Assembly: GCF_003672135.1 (NCBI RefSeq)
Contig: NC_039512.1
Span: forward strand, 4,682,874 to 4,746,873
Direction of reading: 5' to 3'
From: Ooceraea biroi
Taxonomy: Eukaryota; Arthropoda; Insecta; Hymenoptera; Formicidae
Length of the DNA stretch: 64,000 nt
The position numbers were made by a program, and so were the translations under genes. Under the pieces are notes generated by a model that had not been told where the DNA came from, did not search any database, and saw nothing but the letters and a program-made list of their open reading frames with translations. Each line of letters starts with the position of its first letter. Position 1 is the stretch's first letter. Positions 25,297-36,500 of the stretch are shown here, piece by piece.

Positions 25297-26879
25297 TCAA
25301 TATTTCAACAACAATTAATCTTTACACAATTTTTAGTTTAATTTTCTTGGATAATTAGCACGTTTTATTTAATTAATTAATTAATACACGGGAATTACGT
25401 TGTTCAGAATAAGTCACTAATTTGATATTTATATAAATTCTGCAGTCCTGCTGCTGTGATCACTGTTTGCTAGTCTTTGCTAGCGGACGTCCGCACTCGC
25501 AAACGGCATACCGAAGAGTGAACAGTATCATCACATAACGTTATCCATTCGCATTCGTCCTTGCCCTGTTCTGGAAAATTCCGGCAATTTGTAAACTCGG
25601 CTCGGCTCTAATACGTCAGCGTCTCGAGTACAAGCTATATAGAAAAAGTATTGATATATACACTTGAAAAAAAGAACGTATACAATGTCTGAACGAACGT
25701 AGTGTGAAATCTAATGTTCGTAATATTTGTCACGGCAATCGTAACGATATTCTATTTACCTTGATAATTTCAAATATTCTAGAAAGTCAGATATTAATGG
25801 ATACACTAACGCGAGCCTAATAAGAGAGCTTTGATATAATATTAAGCTTTATAATTTTGTCATTTAAATTAAAATTGTCTCCTGGAATTCTGTTTCTCAT
25901 TCAATAATAAAGCGCTGGCTCTCAAATTTCACGATTTAATTTAAAATCCGTCAATTTAAAATCGATGTTTCTTTAATGAGAATGCCGTAGAAATTATTGA
26001 AGAGGATTTAGAAATCATGCATCTTATAAGTTTCTAATCTTTAATATTAATATCTTTTTTATTAATTCCTAAATACAGACTCAGTCGGCGGTTATTTTAT
26101 TTGAAATAAATAATAATTTATTACGTAAAACTGAATTTTGAAAGCTTTTCATATTCTGAAAAATTTGTAATTAGTAATTAATTGAAAAATTATAAAAATG
26201 TATGTGTTGAATTTATATATATAGGATTGAACACAATTATGTATGATACACGAGAAAGATAGCTCTCGGTAAATCTGAAAACCCCTAAATCGAATGATAA
26301 AGCTATTCTAAGTTTTACAGTTGAGCCGCAAGATGGCCATACTTGAAACAAAAGCATGAAATATAGAAATAAATTATTTTATCCCCACGCATGTTCACTA
26401 TTTTCTAATTTTTTAACCATATATATTCAGTACTTGCTACAACTATATTAAAAATAATAATTATAATACTTATCATTTTTAATAATTATGACACATATAC
26501 ATATAATACATTTGTTTCATTAATAGCGCATTTTATATATAAAAATTTTTCCAAGTTTCTCGTTTCGTTTTCTTGCTAAAACAAATATACATTTATTTTA
26601 GCGTATACGTATATCTAATTTAAATATAAAAAATGCAAAACTTTATCTAGAAATATTTTATTAGCATTATAGAAATACTATTAAAAATCAGTTTTAATAA
26701 CAGTTTCAAAGCAATGTATAAATAAATATTTGCATATTAAATAAAATAGTTGCAGAATAAAAAACATTCGTTTACATATTAATAAAATATAAACATTAAC
26801 ATCTTATCACTTATTAAAACAGCAATACATTGCTCAAATTAATACAGGAAATAATACATTTCTTTATATACCATATATA

Positions 26880-27352
26880 CAGGGTGTCCCAGAATTGTGT
26901 ATGAAGCGCTCGTGAGCGGGTAGAACGCATCGAACTGAGAAGAAAAGTCCTTTACCGTTTTGAAATTTTCGCAATAGTTAACGAGTTATTAATTATTAAA
27001 AATCGCTATATTAGTCCGGCCTACCGCCGAATGCAAGCGCGCGGTGAGATGCGACCGCCTAGAGATCGAGGTTGCTAGGCGAGCGGAGAATTGTTTATTA
27101 CAAGTGGCAATGGCTAGGCAAGAGCGACTTGTAATAAACAATTCTCCGCTCGCCTAGCAACCTCGATCTCTAGGCGGTCGCATCTCACCGCGCGCTTGCA
27201 TTCGGCGGTAGGCCGGACTAATATAGCGATTTTTAATAATTAATAACTCGTTAACTATTGCGAAAATTTCAAAACGGCAAAGGACTTTTCTTCTCAGTTC
27301 GATGCATTCTACCCGCTCACGAGAGCTTCATACACAATTCTGGGACACCCTG
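26880..27352. mobile_element. Foldback MITE with 226-bp arms, TA target site
   Basis: The two arms (26880-27105 and 27127-27352) are equal in length and inverted copies with only about three mismatches seen, around a 21-base spacer. The ends read CAGGGTGTCCC and GGGACACCCTG and are flanked by TA on both sides, as for Tc1/mariner-type insertions. There is no transposase, so it is a non-autonomous element moved by a partner elsewhere. The near identity of the arms indicates either recent insertion or ongoing arm correction. It lies 1.6 kb upstream of the oskar start. Confidence 0.93.
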
Positions 27353-27549
27353 TATATATACAATAAAAATCTTGCTACATGGTTTCTGTATTCACACATA
27401 ATTATTTAAACATAATAATATATTAAAGGGAAAGAAAATTTCTATATCAAATTAGAAGGAAAGTTGAAATGATACATATACGCCATATAAAACCGGTCAC
27501 ATAGAATCTATTATTCGGAAGGTTGCGTAAGATACTTGCCAATACTTAC

Positions 27550-27605
27550 CAAGACTTTGAGGTCTGTTCAACGAAGTTCTGGAGAGTTTTGATGGGTCAG
27601 TAACT
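27550..27605 (-). other. Exon-like segment upstream of oskar
   Basis: On the minus strand a 56-base segment is bordered by a good acceptor (atatttccag) and a good donor (cttg|gtaagt). A second donor (cggag|gtaagc) ends a possible preceding exon at 28138. Joining the two leaves one frame open over about 48 codons, including VTDPSKLSRTSLNRPQSL in the small exon. No ATG is present in that frame, and the oskar start is closed off by a TGA, so these could be untranslated 5' exons of oskar or part of a non-coding transcript. Prediction from splice signals only. Confidence 0.3.
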
Positions 27606-29142
27606 CTGGAAATATTTATGTCATCCCAAACTATTCTTACACCCGCGACATAGATATTTTTGGCTAATGTTGGGTAACTCCCGTATACGTTTTGTTGTTT
27701 TCCCCCTAATTACGGCTATTTGCTGGACTCTAAAAATACCATTTTTCCTTCTCTCTTAAAAATCGCAAAACTTAACGTCAAGACGTATTTCGCAAATGAT
27801 TGCACACGAAATAGCGATGTAATTTCGTATTCTGTCTGACGGTTACCTATACTACCTTTTTATCGATTAAACTTGTCCACTCTCGTACACAACATACATA
27901 TGTAACAAGTCTCCCTCAAAATTTGCGCTTTATTTATTTTCGATTATTTATTTCATTATGAATAATTTGTAGCATCGAGAAAAACTGCCTACATTTGGCA
28001 ATGCAAAAATATTAGTCTCTAATTCAATTCGCATCTTTACTTAGTTTATAATTTTGGAGGATTCTCAAAACGATTCAATTCGATTTGCCGTAACAGATAA
28101 AAAAATAAAAATTAAATATTGTTTGTATCATGCTTACCTCCGCGATCCTGAGCCTATTGATGCCTGTATGTGAGCCTTATGTAAGCCTTTGTACTGTGCG
28201 TTGCTCAGCGATCTTCCACACAAACTGATACTCCTCCAGGCTTCTTACATCGAGGAGAGGCTTTCAATATGTGACGTAACATTGGTTCTTCACGGTGGGT
28301 GACGGTGAAGTGTGCACTTGTTTCCTGAAGACGGCAAACGAAGGGATCCTCGAAATATCGAAGTTGCCGAGTAGCCTAAAGGGCTACGCGCTGTAGGGGG
28401 TCAACAGATGTTACGCCGAAGTTCAAACGAGGATCTCATATGTCATGTGTCGCAACATACGTTAGCTCAACTACCTGCATATTTGATGCAGCATTAGAAT
28501 ACAGCACACTGCACGGTATTGGGAGATTCTGCTTCTTTGAAGTTAAAAAATTGTAAAAATAAAATGGCTGTCGTAACCTGACGTCATTATCGATAATTAT
28601 AATAGATAGCAGAATTGTAGTAATTATCTCAATTTTGATAATTTCCATCTTGTCAATTTAGTAGATGACTGAGAAAAGAAGACTAAACTTTACGCATACA
28701 TTTATTTTACATATTTACATCAAGTTTGCAAATTTTTAAACTGATATGTCTCTCGCGACCTGACGTCATCATTGATAATTAATAGCAGAGTTCGAATAAT
28801 TATCACAATTTTAATAATTTCCATCTTTCCGATTTAGTAGATAGCATAAAAAAAATCTTTGAGATCAATTCTAGTCGCAAAAACGTATATTTTCATAAAT
28901 ACTTATCGAAATTTATAATCGAAAGACATATCTGCCAAACGCTCTTAATTGCTGCTTAATTTTAATAGTAGCCTTCCAAGCGCGCCGGTAACAAAGTAGC
29001 GAGTTCCGGAAGAAAGGACCGAGATCAAATAAATGCTCGACACACAAATTGCTGCGATGCCGGACGTTCTGTTGGCGTTCAAAGGATTAAATAAGTAATT
29101 ACACGTTCGTCATTCTGTATCACGAGAGAACGGACATTTATC

Positions 29143-29144
<2 letters not shown>

Positions 29145-29196
<52 letters not shown>
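29145..29196. repeat. GA dinucleotide microsatellite
   Basis: Uninterrupted run of 26 GA units between oskar and nautilus. Confidence 0.97.
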
Positions 29197-29200
<4 letters not shown>

Positions 29201-32001
29201 CGTCTCTCGCGCGTGCACGAGCATGCTGGTCGTGTTCCGATGCTTTACGAGGGTGAGCATCTGGAAAATGCTTTCCGTCGTATTAAACGCATGGCAAAAG
29301 CTTCCGTGCGCGATTACTCGGCCAGAGGGAAGAGGCGGGTAGGAAGCGCTTTGAAATTCGACGCGGATCTGCATCGGGAAATATATGCGTGTCAAAGAAA
29401 CAACCATGCGAACAAACAGTCACGACCGGCCAACCGAGGCTGGACAACGTACTGGGTGACAGTCCAGAGGAAGATAATCCCGAATTTGTCGGAGTTCCGG
29501 TTCCGACGAATGGCCGGGTGTCAGAGCGATACTATAACATAATCCATGATTCCCAGTGATTAATTGTAGTTGAGCAATGCAGACGTGAGTTTGCTTGGTT
29601 ATAATGTTTTAATAATTTGTAAAACAAATTGCTGTATCCAAGATGCAGCTAAATAATTGACATAAATGTATTAGTATTTTTGTTTTTAGATTACGTAAAA
29701 TAGACGCCTTTATTCTTTCAGTCAGTGTTCTGCGTTTAAATAGATTAATATTCTATTTTATTCATATTTTTATTTATGCTTTCAATAATTATTTTCATCC
29801 CTTTTTCTTCCTTTTTTTGGCAATATTTGCACAGTACAATACTTCATTCCTTTCATTCTAGACACTTCATTCCAGACATGGAAATAGTATAAAACTACAA
29901 TCGAAATGGACGAACTGTATTTGCAACATCGTCAAGCCATGTATAGCGGATACGTGGCCGGTTTGCAGTCAGGATCATTCACACTTCACGCACGCGAAGC
30001 AACTGGAACAAACAGCATCAGCGTTGCACCAACTGGATTACTCCCGCATTGTGGCCACGGGACATGCCGAAGCGATGAAATCCGTATCGTAAACGCTAAC
30101 CGACACTCATTCACGCCATCTTTCCCATTTCGCAATCCGCGCGATCCAATCCAGCGTTGAATGCGATCGAGCGTAAACACGCAAACATAGCGAATTTTGC
30201 ATTTATCACGTTATTTTTTTCCGCGTTATTTGTTCCTCTTCCTCCTCGCTTTGTTTTATACAATCGCAGAAATTGTGTAAATTGCTGATTGCTGTGTAAA
30301 ATAATCATGCGTTCCAGAGAAGTATAAATTAAGCTAAACGAATTATTACTAATCTGTACAGAAAATGCAAAAGCACCCTATCGTACGAAGGTGCCTCAAA
30401 AAGGAATATCCTTTCTCGTCTGCATCGTATGCCTCGCTGCGTCTTTTGTGTCTCCACAAGTGCAGCTTTTAACAGGGCTCGGCGAAAGCTCGGAATAATG
30501 AAGCGCTTCGCGGCTCCGCGTGAACCCCATTCGGCCTCGGGTCTATAAAAGGGGGATCACGCGGCGTCTTCTAGGGGTGTCTCACAAATCGCTGAGAGCG
30601 ACATCGGCATCGGGCAATGATCCGTCGCGGCAAAACACCCGTGATGTATATATATGACGGTACTTACGAGATATGGGAAAAACAGAGCGGCCGGAATCCC
30701 CATAAGAATCCCTGATTCTAAATTTGCCGTTAATAGCGCGACGTGACGGATGGGCGCAGATGCATTCGACGTGCTCCGTAGGACCGTGTCCTGTTTTGAA
30801 AACGTGCCGATATCCCGGAGGGCAAATGGAGCTCTGCGACACGACACTGTGACAAGCTCTCGGGGTTTGCCGCCCCCGGAGTGTATGTCCGGTCTCACCC
30901 CTCCCCCACTTTCCTTCCACCTCCCCCCCCGAAATTCCAATGCTCCGATTTCCCGTGTCGCTCTCATGAGTGGCGAGATTCCCCGTGTGTCTCCCATAAA
31001 TCGACGGCAATTTCGGCTGTCCTTAGTGACACGATCATCGGCTTGGCCGGTCAAACAGGATGCTAAGCGATGGATCGTGTGAATGAAAGCGATACGAATA
31101 TGCAGAAAGCGGAAGTATCCGATTTCGACGCAATCCACGAGACTTTCCTACGTAATTAATTCTTTTTTTTAATCTCTGTTTCGTATCTGATAAGCGTGGT
31201 TACTTGTGATCAATATCATTGAGAATGATTGGATGATTATTATTATAATAATTTATTGAAACTGAATCGAAGGAAATTTGAGGGTTCACGGAGTGTAATG
31301 CAAATGTCTGTTCATACAGCTTTTCGCGAAGTAGCGTGCATCGAAAGGGGCCATTTTTAACGGCACTTAAAGCACTCGAGATTTCCGTTTTAGTAAGAAT
31401 GTGACAGGAAGTGACACTTCGAGTGGAAGCGACAGCTGACATCTTATTTCGTTTTCCTCGGATGGCGGAGTCCGAAATGACGCCCGCGCCGTAAAGACGC
31501 GGGCACAGTGGTTTCCAACAATCTTTTTCGCGTCTCTTTAACTGGTTCTGCGCGAATTCTATGGTATATTCATGCGCATACATTCCTCCCGTTGAAATCC
31601 TCGCTTCCGGACCGATCACTTAGGAATCACGGAGATTTGATGGATGATTTGAAGAATGGCTGAAAGATCAATGTGTGGATGGTCGGACACGCGTTAAACG
31701 TTTACAAACGATACGCCATCAATCACATATGACGAGCACGTAGCCGCTAAGACGTAGCGCTAAAATATGTGGTTCTTAATAGCACGGTGTTGGTTAGCCG
31801 GCTGATTAATTATCCACTGTCTGATAAATGGCTCTCGACTACCTCTATCCGACGAGAGCTCGTTAAAGGGAATGCGGAGAGGAGCATGCAGGCTACTGAA
31901 AATCTAGTGCAAGCGCGAACACCGTCGAAAATGTCGGATGAAGAGAACATCTGTGCTTTCCCGTTGTTCCTCTTTATTGTTTCATTATTCCACATATTTA
32001 C

Positions 32002-32005
<4 letters not shown>

Positions 32006-32048
<43 letters not shown>
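32006..32048. repeat. TG dinucleotide microsatellite
   Basis: Uninterrupted run of about 21 TG units in the oskar-nautilus interval; a Z-DNA-prone sequence. Confidence 0.97.
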
Positions 32049-32049
<1 letters not shown>

Positions 32050-32918
32050 GCGGTATTGACAAAGCTCGTTCACGTATTACATGTTCGATATGCTGGCTCG
32101 TAGGCACATGAAAAGTTCGACGATTTGTTCCGAAGAAATTGTTGAGCACGTCGAGACGCAAATATCTCACATGAAACTTTCATAAGGCAGCATAAGGATC
32201 CTTTGACGCATCGAGAATTGAGCTCATAATTTTAAACATGAAATGCAAAACGATGTAGACGCGACGAAACGATCTTGGATATGGATAATTAGGAGCCGCT
32301 ATTCGTTCAAAGAAAGAGGGAAAGAGCATCATGTTACTATTATAGAAACGAAAAAAGAAAATTTAGTATTTCTTTTTAGTATTTCTGAGAATGAGTACAG
32401 TAAATCTCGATTGCGCGTTGCAAAACATTAAGAGATAAAAAATACTTTTGCATCTACATTGTTGTGCATTTTGTTAGGAAAAGCCAAACGAATCTCGAAG
32501 ATTATTCTTTTAAAAGTCCATATTGGCGATATTAATATCATATATTTGCTTACTTCAAGTACCTAAAATTAAAATAATTGTAAAATCGCAACACTAATGA
32601 CTTTAGGAAACGTTTACTTCGTTATGAATCTTCATCTTTTCTCACCCTTTCGCGTATTTATTATATCTTAAGTTAATATCTTAAGTTATGTTCGCAAAGG
32701 CTAAAATTAGCTTTTAAAATATTTTCCTTTGGTATCGATAAAATATTTGACTACCTCATGGCACTTTCAATATGTCGCATAGACTTATTGACAACAATCG
32801 AAAATCTATAACGTATATCTGCCTGTCGAATATCCGGGACTCATTAATCGCTCGCATTGTCCATAATTCCTGCTTCGATAAAATTCGTGCGAATATGTTT
32901 CTCATACCCATTAGAATA

Positions 32919-33283
32919 CACGGTGTTCGAGAAATCATGCATTGTTTTTCAATAAAGTATTCTTTAGACCAATTTAAATCATCTTGTTTTATCATTTTTC
33001 TTAACTGCGGACATCATTTCTCAAAACTCTGTCACCGATTCTAAATGATTGAGCTGAAATATATATCCTTTTAGCAAGAATATTGAAAAAATTAATTATG
33101 ATGATAGGATTTATTTGAAAATAAAATTTCTACCTCCATTTGTTGAAAATTTGCTTTAATTTGTTTCAAAATTCTTGATTCTACATAATATTATGTATAA
33201 TTATATTGAGACAGTCGTTATTATTTATTCTCCGCTTCGTAAATGACTCAAAATAAGCTTTTCACGATTTCTAGAACACACTG
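32919..33283. mobile_element. Small TA-flanked inverted-repeat element (365 bp)
   Basis: The left end (CACGGTGTTCGAGAAATCATG) and the inverse of the right end (CAGTGTGTTCTAGAAATCGTG) match over about 21 bases with a few differences and are both flanked by TA. There is no coding capacity. Its right end is 152 bases past the nautilus stop codon, so it probably lies in the nautilus 3' UTR; it carries a minus-strand AATAAA at 33234-33239. Confidence 0.65.
33234..33239 (-). terminator. Candidate nautilus poly(A) signal inside the 365-bp element
   Basis: AATAAA on the minus strand about 200 bases past the nautilus stop. A second AATAAA follows at 33110-33115. Both lie inside the mobile element, so the transcript end may have been supplied by it. 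Confidence 0.4.
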
Positions 33284-33435
33284 TATGTGCAATACAGCCG
33301 GATTACGATAGAAAAGATAGCCAGGTTTTCGGCTGCATCCACGTATTCATTTGAAATATTGAGTGACACATATCGCTGTCGTAACAGCTGAAAGAAAAGG
33401 TTGATCCGAGGGGATAATTCCGGTACTATACAGAC

Positions 33436-33566
33436 TCAGTGATGCGACGAATAATGACCCTCGGGCGACGGTTGTAACGGCCCATTAATGCTCTGCACGA
33501 TCATACTAAGGCAATCCAAGCTGCTCCCGTTATTTTGCGAAGATAACGCCTCGGCTTGCTCGAAAC
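33436..33566 (-). CDS. nau: nautilus exon 5 (helix III and C terminus)
   Basis: Acceptor tatttcag before 33566; the one-base carry from exon 4 completes a Gly codon. It encodes GFEQAEALSSQNNG followed by the MyoD-family helix III motif and ends at TGA 33436-33438. Helix III in vertebrate MyoD (SSLDCLSSIV) is needed for opening silent muscle genes, so the exon assigns this distant piece to the gene with confidence. Confidence 0.93.
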
Positions 33567-36500
33567 CTGAAATATAAAAGGATACAAGCAAGATTAGTAT
33601 ACCGATCAAAAAGAGATCACATTTCACGCTTTTGTTAAATTCTGTGTAGGTTCCCGCGCTATGTATCTCCGTTCGTGTAGTGCAAATGAAAATTCCGATT
33701 CGACAGAGTTAAATTTCATTTTCGCGCTGCTTGGCGCGCAAAAGAACCATCACGCTTTCTAAAGCGAATTGCGAGTCTTGCAAAGCGCAAATGCAACGTG
33801 CACACTGTATGCGAAATACAAACTACGTTTAAGCGAACTCCACTCTTTGACCGTCGGCGTGTATATCTAACTACGGATGAATTGCGAGCGCTTCTCGAGC
33901 AGGAGCGGCGGGGTCGGCTTCTTTCTTCCACTTTTCGTTGTCCTTCGCCGCGAAGAAAGCATTTGCATAAGTTATGTACTGCGACGTAAGGGCTTTGAAG
34001 CCGTTATTCTTGGCACCAACACGCACCTCCAACGTCCCGTCTTAAATTCGACTCGTATTTTTCAGACGTCCCTGTGAAACGTGCACAAATTCACGTGTCT
34101 ACATTAATTACACTTTCACGAATGTCTACGATATTTTCTTTCACGAATTCTTTTTGTGCGCAGGATTCCGAAAATATAAGACGTATCAGAAAATCAAATG
34201 TAAAGTTTACATGAGCTGTCTACTTGAATTCTATATACTATAATGATAAAAATGTAATGTACCGTACCAACGATTAATTTCTCATAAATATTGCGAAAGC
34301 TTCTCTAACTCGACAACCGCAATCTCCATAAAATTAGAAAGAATGCAGAAACGCGATGGCCATAAATATTCATGGGCCTAAAGATGCTAAGGTGATGAGA
34401 ATATGCTAAGAGGACCGCATACAGTTCGCTTAGCCTCTGATGATATGGAAATGGTGAAAATCCAAATAAAAGTGATAATAGTGTTGAAAATATCATGTTC
34501 GTGAAGCTCACGAACATGATATTTTAGCAGAATTATGTACACAAAAGCGTTAAATATTGACCTCATTTAAACATTAAATTGCCTTGAGAAGAAAGATCGA
34601 TTTCTCGTGGTTCAGAAACGTTTCCTGAGCAAAATCATAAAAATTGATATACAATAAGTAGTCTGTTTCTTAAGGACATAAAGCTGCGAGGTCTTAATTA
34701 CGCCACTTCGGCCAACTGATTCCTATGTGTGTCATTAAAATGGGTTGCACTTTGCCCACGTGGGACAATTTCGGGCGCGAAGGTCTAATGTACACGATGG
34801 GGGCTGTCTTTTGGGGGAAAAAAGAAGCTCGGGTGTAGCAATGCTGCGACGAGGGAGTGCACTTAGACTGTCTTGTTCCTGGAGGTTCGCAGTTACCGAT
34901 GCGTCTCTCGCTAATGAGGACGAATCAAAGCTTCGTTGTGTCGTTGGAGGAGGTCCGCGCGCAGAGATTCAGCAGATCGTCTAGGACACGTCTTTGAAGA
35001 TGGAAACGCAATTAAGTCGTCTCAATTTACTCACTGTCCTAAGCATCCGGTGTCCCAAATGGATTGCGACTTCTTCGAGGGCTTCGCCGTACGCAAGATT
35101 GATTGGCTCGTCGATTACGTGACTGTCGAAAGAGTCATTTATGGTTCTCGCAGCGAGATCTCGCAATTGCTCGCACGTTTTGGTAATTGAGATGCAATAA
35201 TAGTAGTAGAGTAATTATCTGATTGATAGTTTTAATACGTTGGAAAATATTGCGGTTTTGGAATTATGTGAGTTAGTAATTACGACATAGTCATTTATAT
35301 TAATTAATATAATACTGAAATGACGCTTCATTCAAATGAGTAATTATGGCTTTCACAATGCTCATGATGGTGGAATTCACGATTTATTCACGGCAGCTGA
35401 AAAGCCGATGAACTTAACAGATGTTGTACAATACTCCGGAATCACTGCTGATTCCCTAGTGTAAACTAATCGGAATTGTGCTTACTAAATTATGTGCGCG
35501 TATCACGAAATTATGCCTGCTTCACTTACTCGTAAACTAATGCATAGGTAATAACAGGCTCTTGTTGTGGGATTCGATTTAAGTCTAATATGTGTTATTT
35601 AATAGTAAACCAATCCCATCGAAATTCTCTTGTGTCCGATCAATAAATCAATAGCAGTTATAGCAGCACGAATAGCTAATCAATTGCCGAAATTAACATA
35701 CTTTAATGGTATATTGATTAGGTGTAAATTGATAAAATTTATATTCAAATTTTTGCAATTTATTGAAAATCTGTATTGACATTCGTCAAATTATCTCCAC
35801 ATTTAATAATTAATCGAAAATGTCAAATGAAATTTTGATTTTACAATAGCAAGTCATCTACAAATTAAACGCCTCGATAATACTATACAAAATATCACTA
35901 GAATTATGAATTCAACATTCAAATTATCATAAAATATAATTATAAATTATAATAGCTGAAATAGCCATGCTGTGGCGTATATTATATCATTCCTAGAATA
36001 ATTAATACAACGCTATGTCATTTATTGTTAATAACACGAATTTCCTACAACAATATATTTCAATAAAGCACATCGAGAAATGGTCCGCATTATGCATATT
36101 AAACAACATAATCCACAAGCACGCAAACGCATATTCAATCCGTTCCTCCATCGACGCTGAGAGGAATAACGTTTTCCGGCTACATTAGCGAATTCTTGGT
36201 GCACAGAGCGGAGTATGTACCTTGGCTGCAGTTTCGTCCGCGTTTAAATTCGCGTTCCGCCGAGCTGAGGACTCTGTGGCGACGATGCGTCATACTAATG
36301 TACCGTGGCAATATATGGCACTCCGGTGTGCCCGGTGGCTTAAATTTTCTTATCCTCCTCTGACGAGAGGATATTTTTCGAGATAGCTTCTCGCACGTGT
36401 ACTCACCGCTCCGCGCCGAGCAGTGGTATTCTTTAGGTCGGATCTGTAGTAAATTATGTAGTAAATTACTATTATTCGAAGTTATTCAGTGTCTTTCGTA

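Larger units (their letters stand above)
25297..33435. other. Intergenic region between oskar and nautilus
   Basis: It should contain the oskar promoter and the nautilus 3' UTR. The first 3.5 kb are AT-rich and hold a foldback MITE (26880-27352) and two minus-strand exon-like segments (27550-27605 and one ending at 28138). From about 28900 to 31700 the DNA is GC-richer with GA and TG microsatellites. A 193-codon minus-strand ORF at 30557-31138 has no recognisable domain and opens on GTG. A TATAAAAG sequence sits at 30544 on the plus strand but no gene follows it. A TA-flanked element lies at 32919-33283. Confidence 0.4.

Noticed and set aside
28321..28370. Possible hammerhead ribozyme (CTGAAGA followed by CGAAA)
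   Set aside because: The core letters fit, but the bases between them cannot form stem II, so no ribozyme fold is supported.
30544..30551. TATAAAAG promoter-like sequence on the plus strand
   Set aside because: No plus-strand coding exon follows; a single TATA match is not enough to call a promoter.
30557..31138. 193-codon minus-strand ORF
   Set aside because: It opens on GTG, lies in GC-rich DNA with open frames on both strands, and shows no domain or signal peptide.
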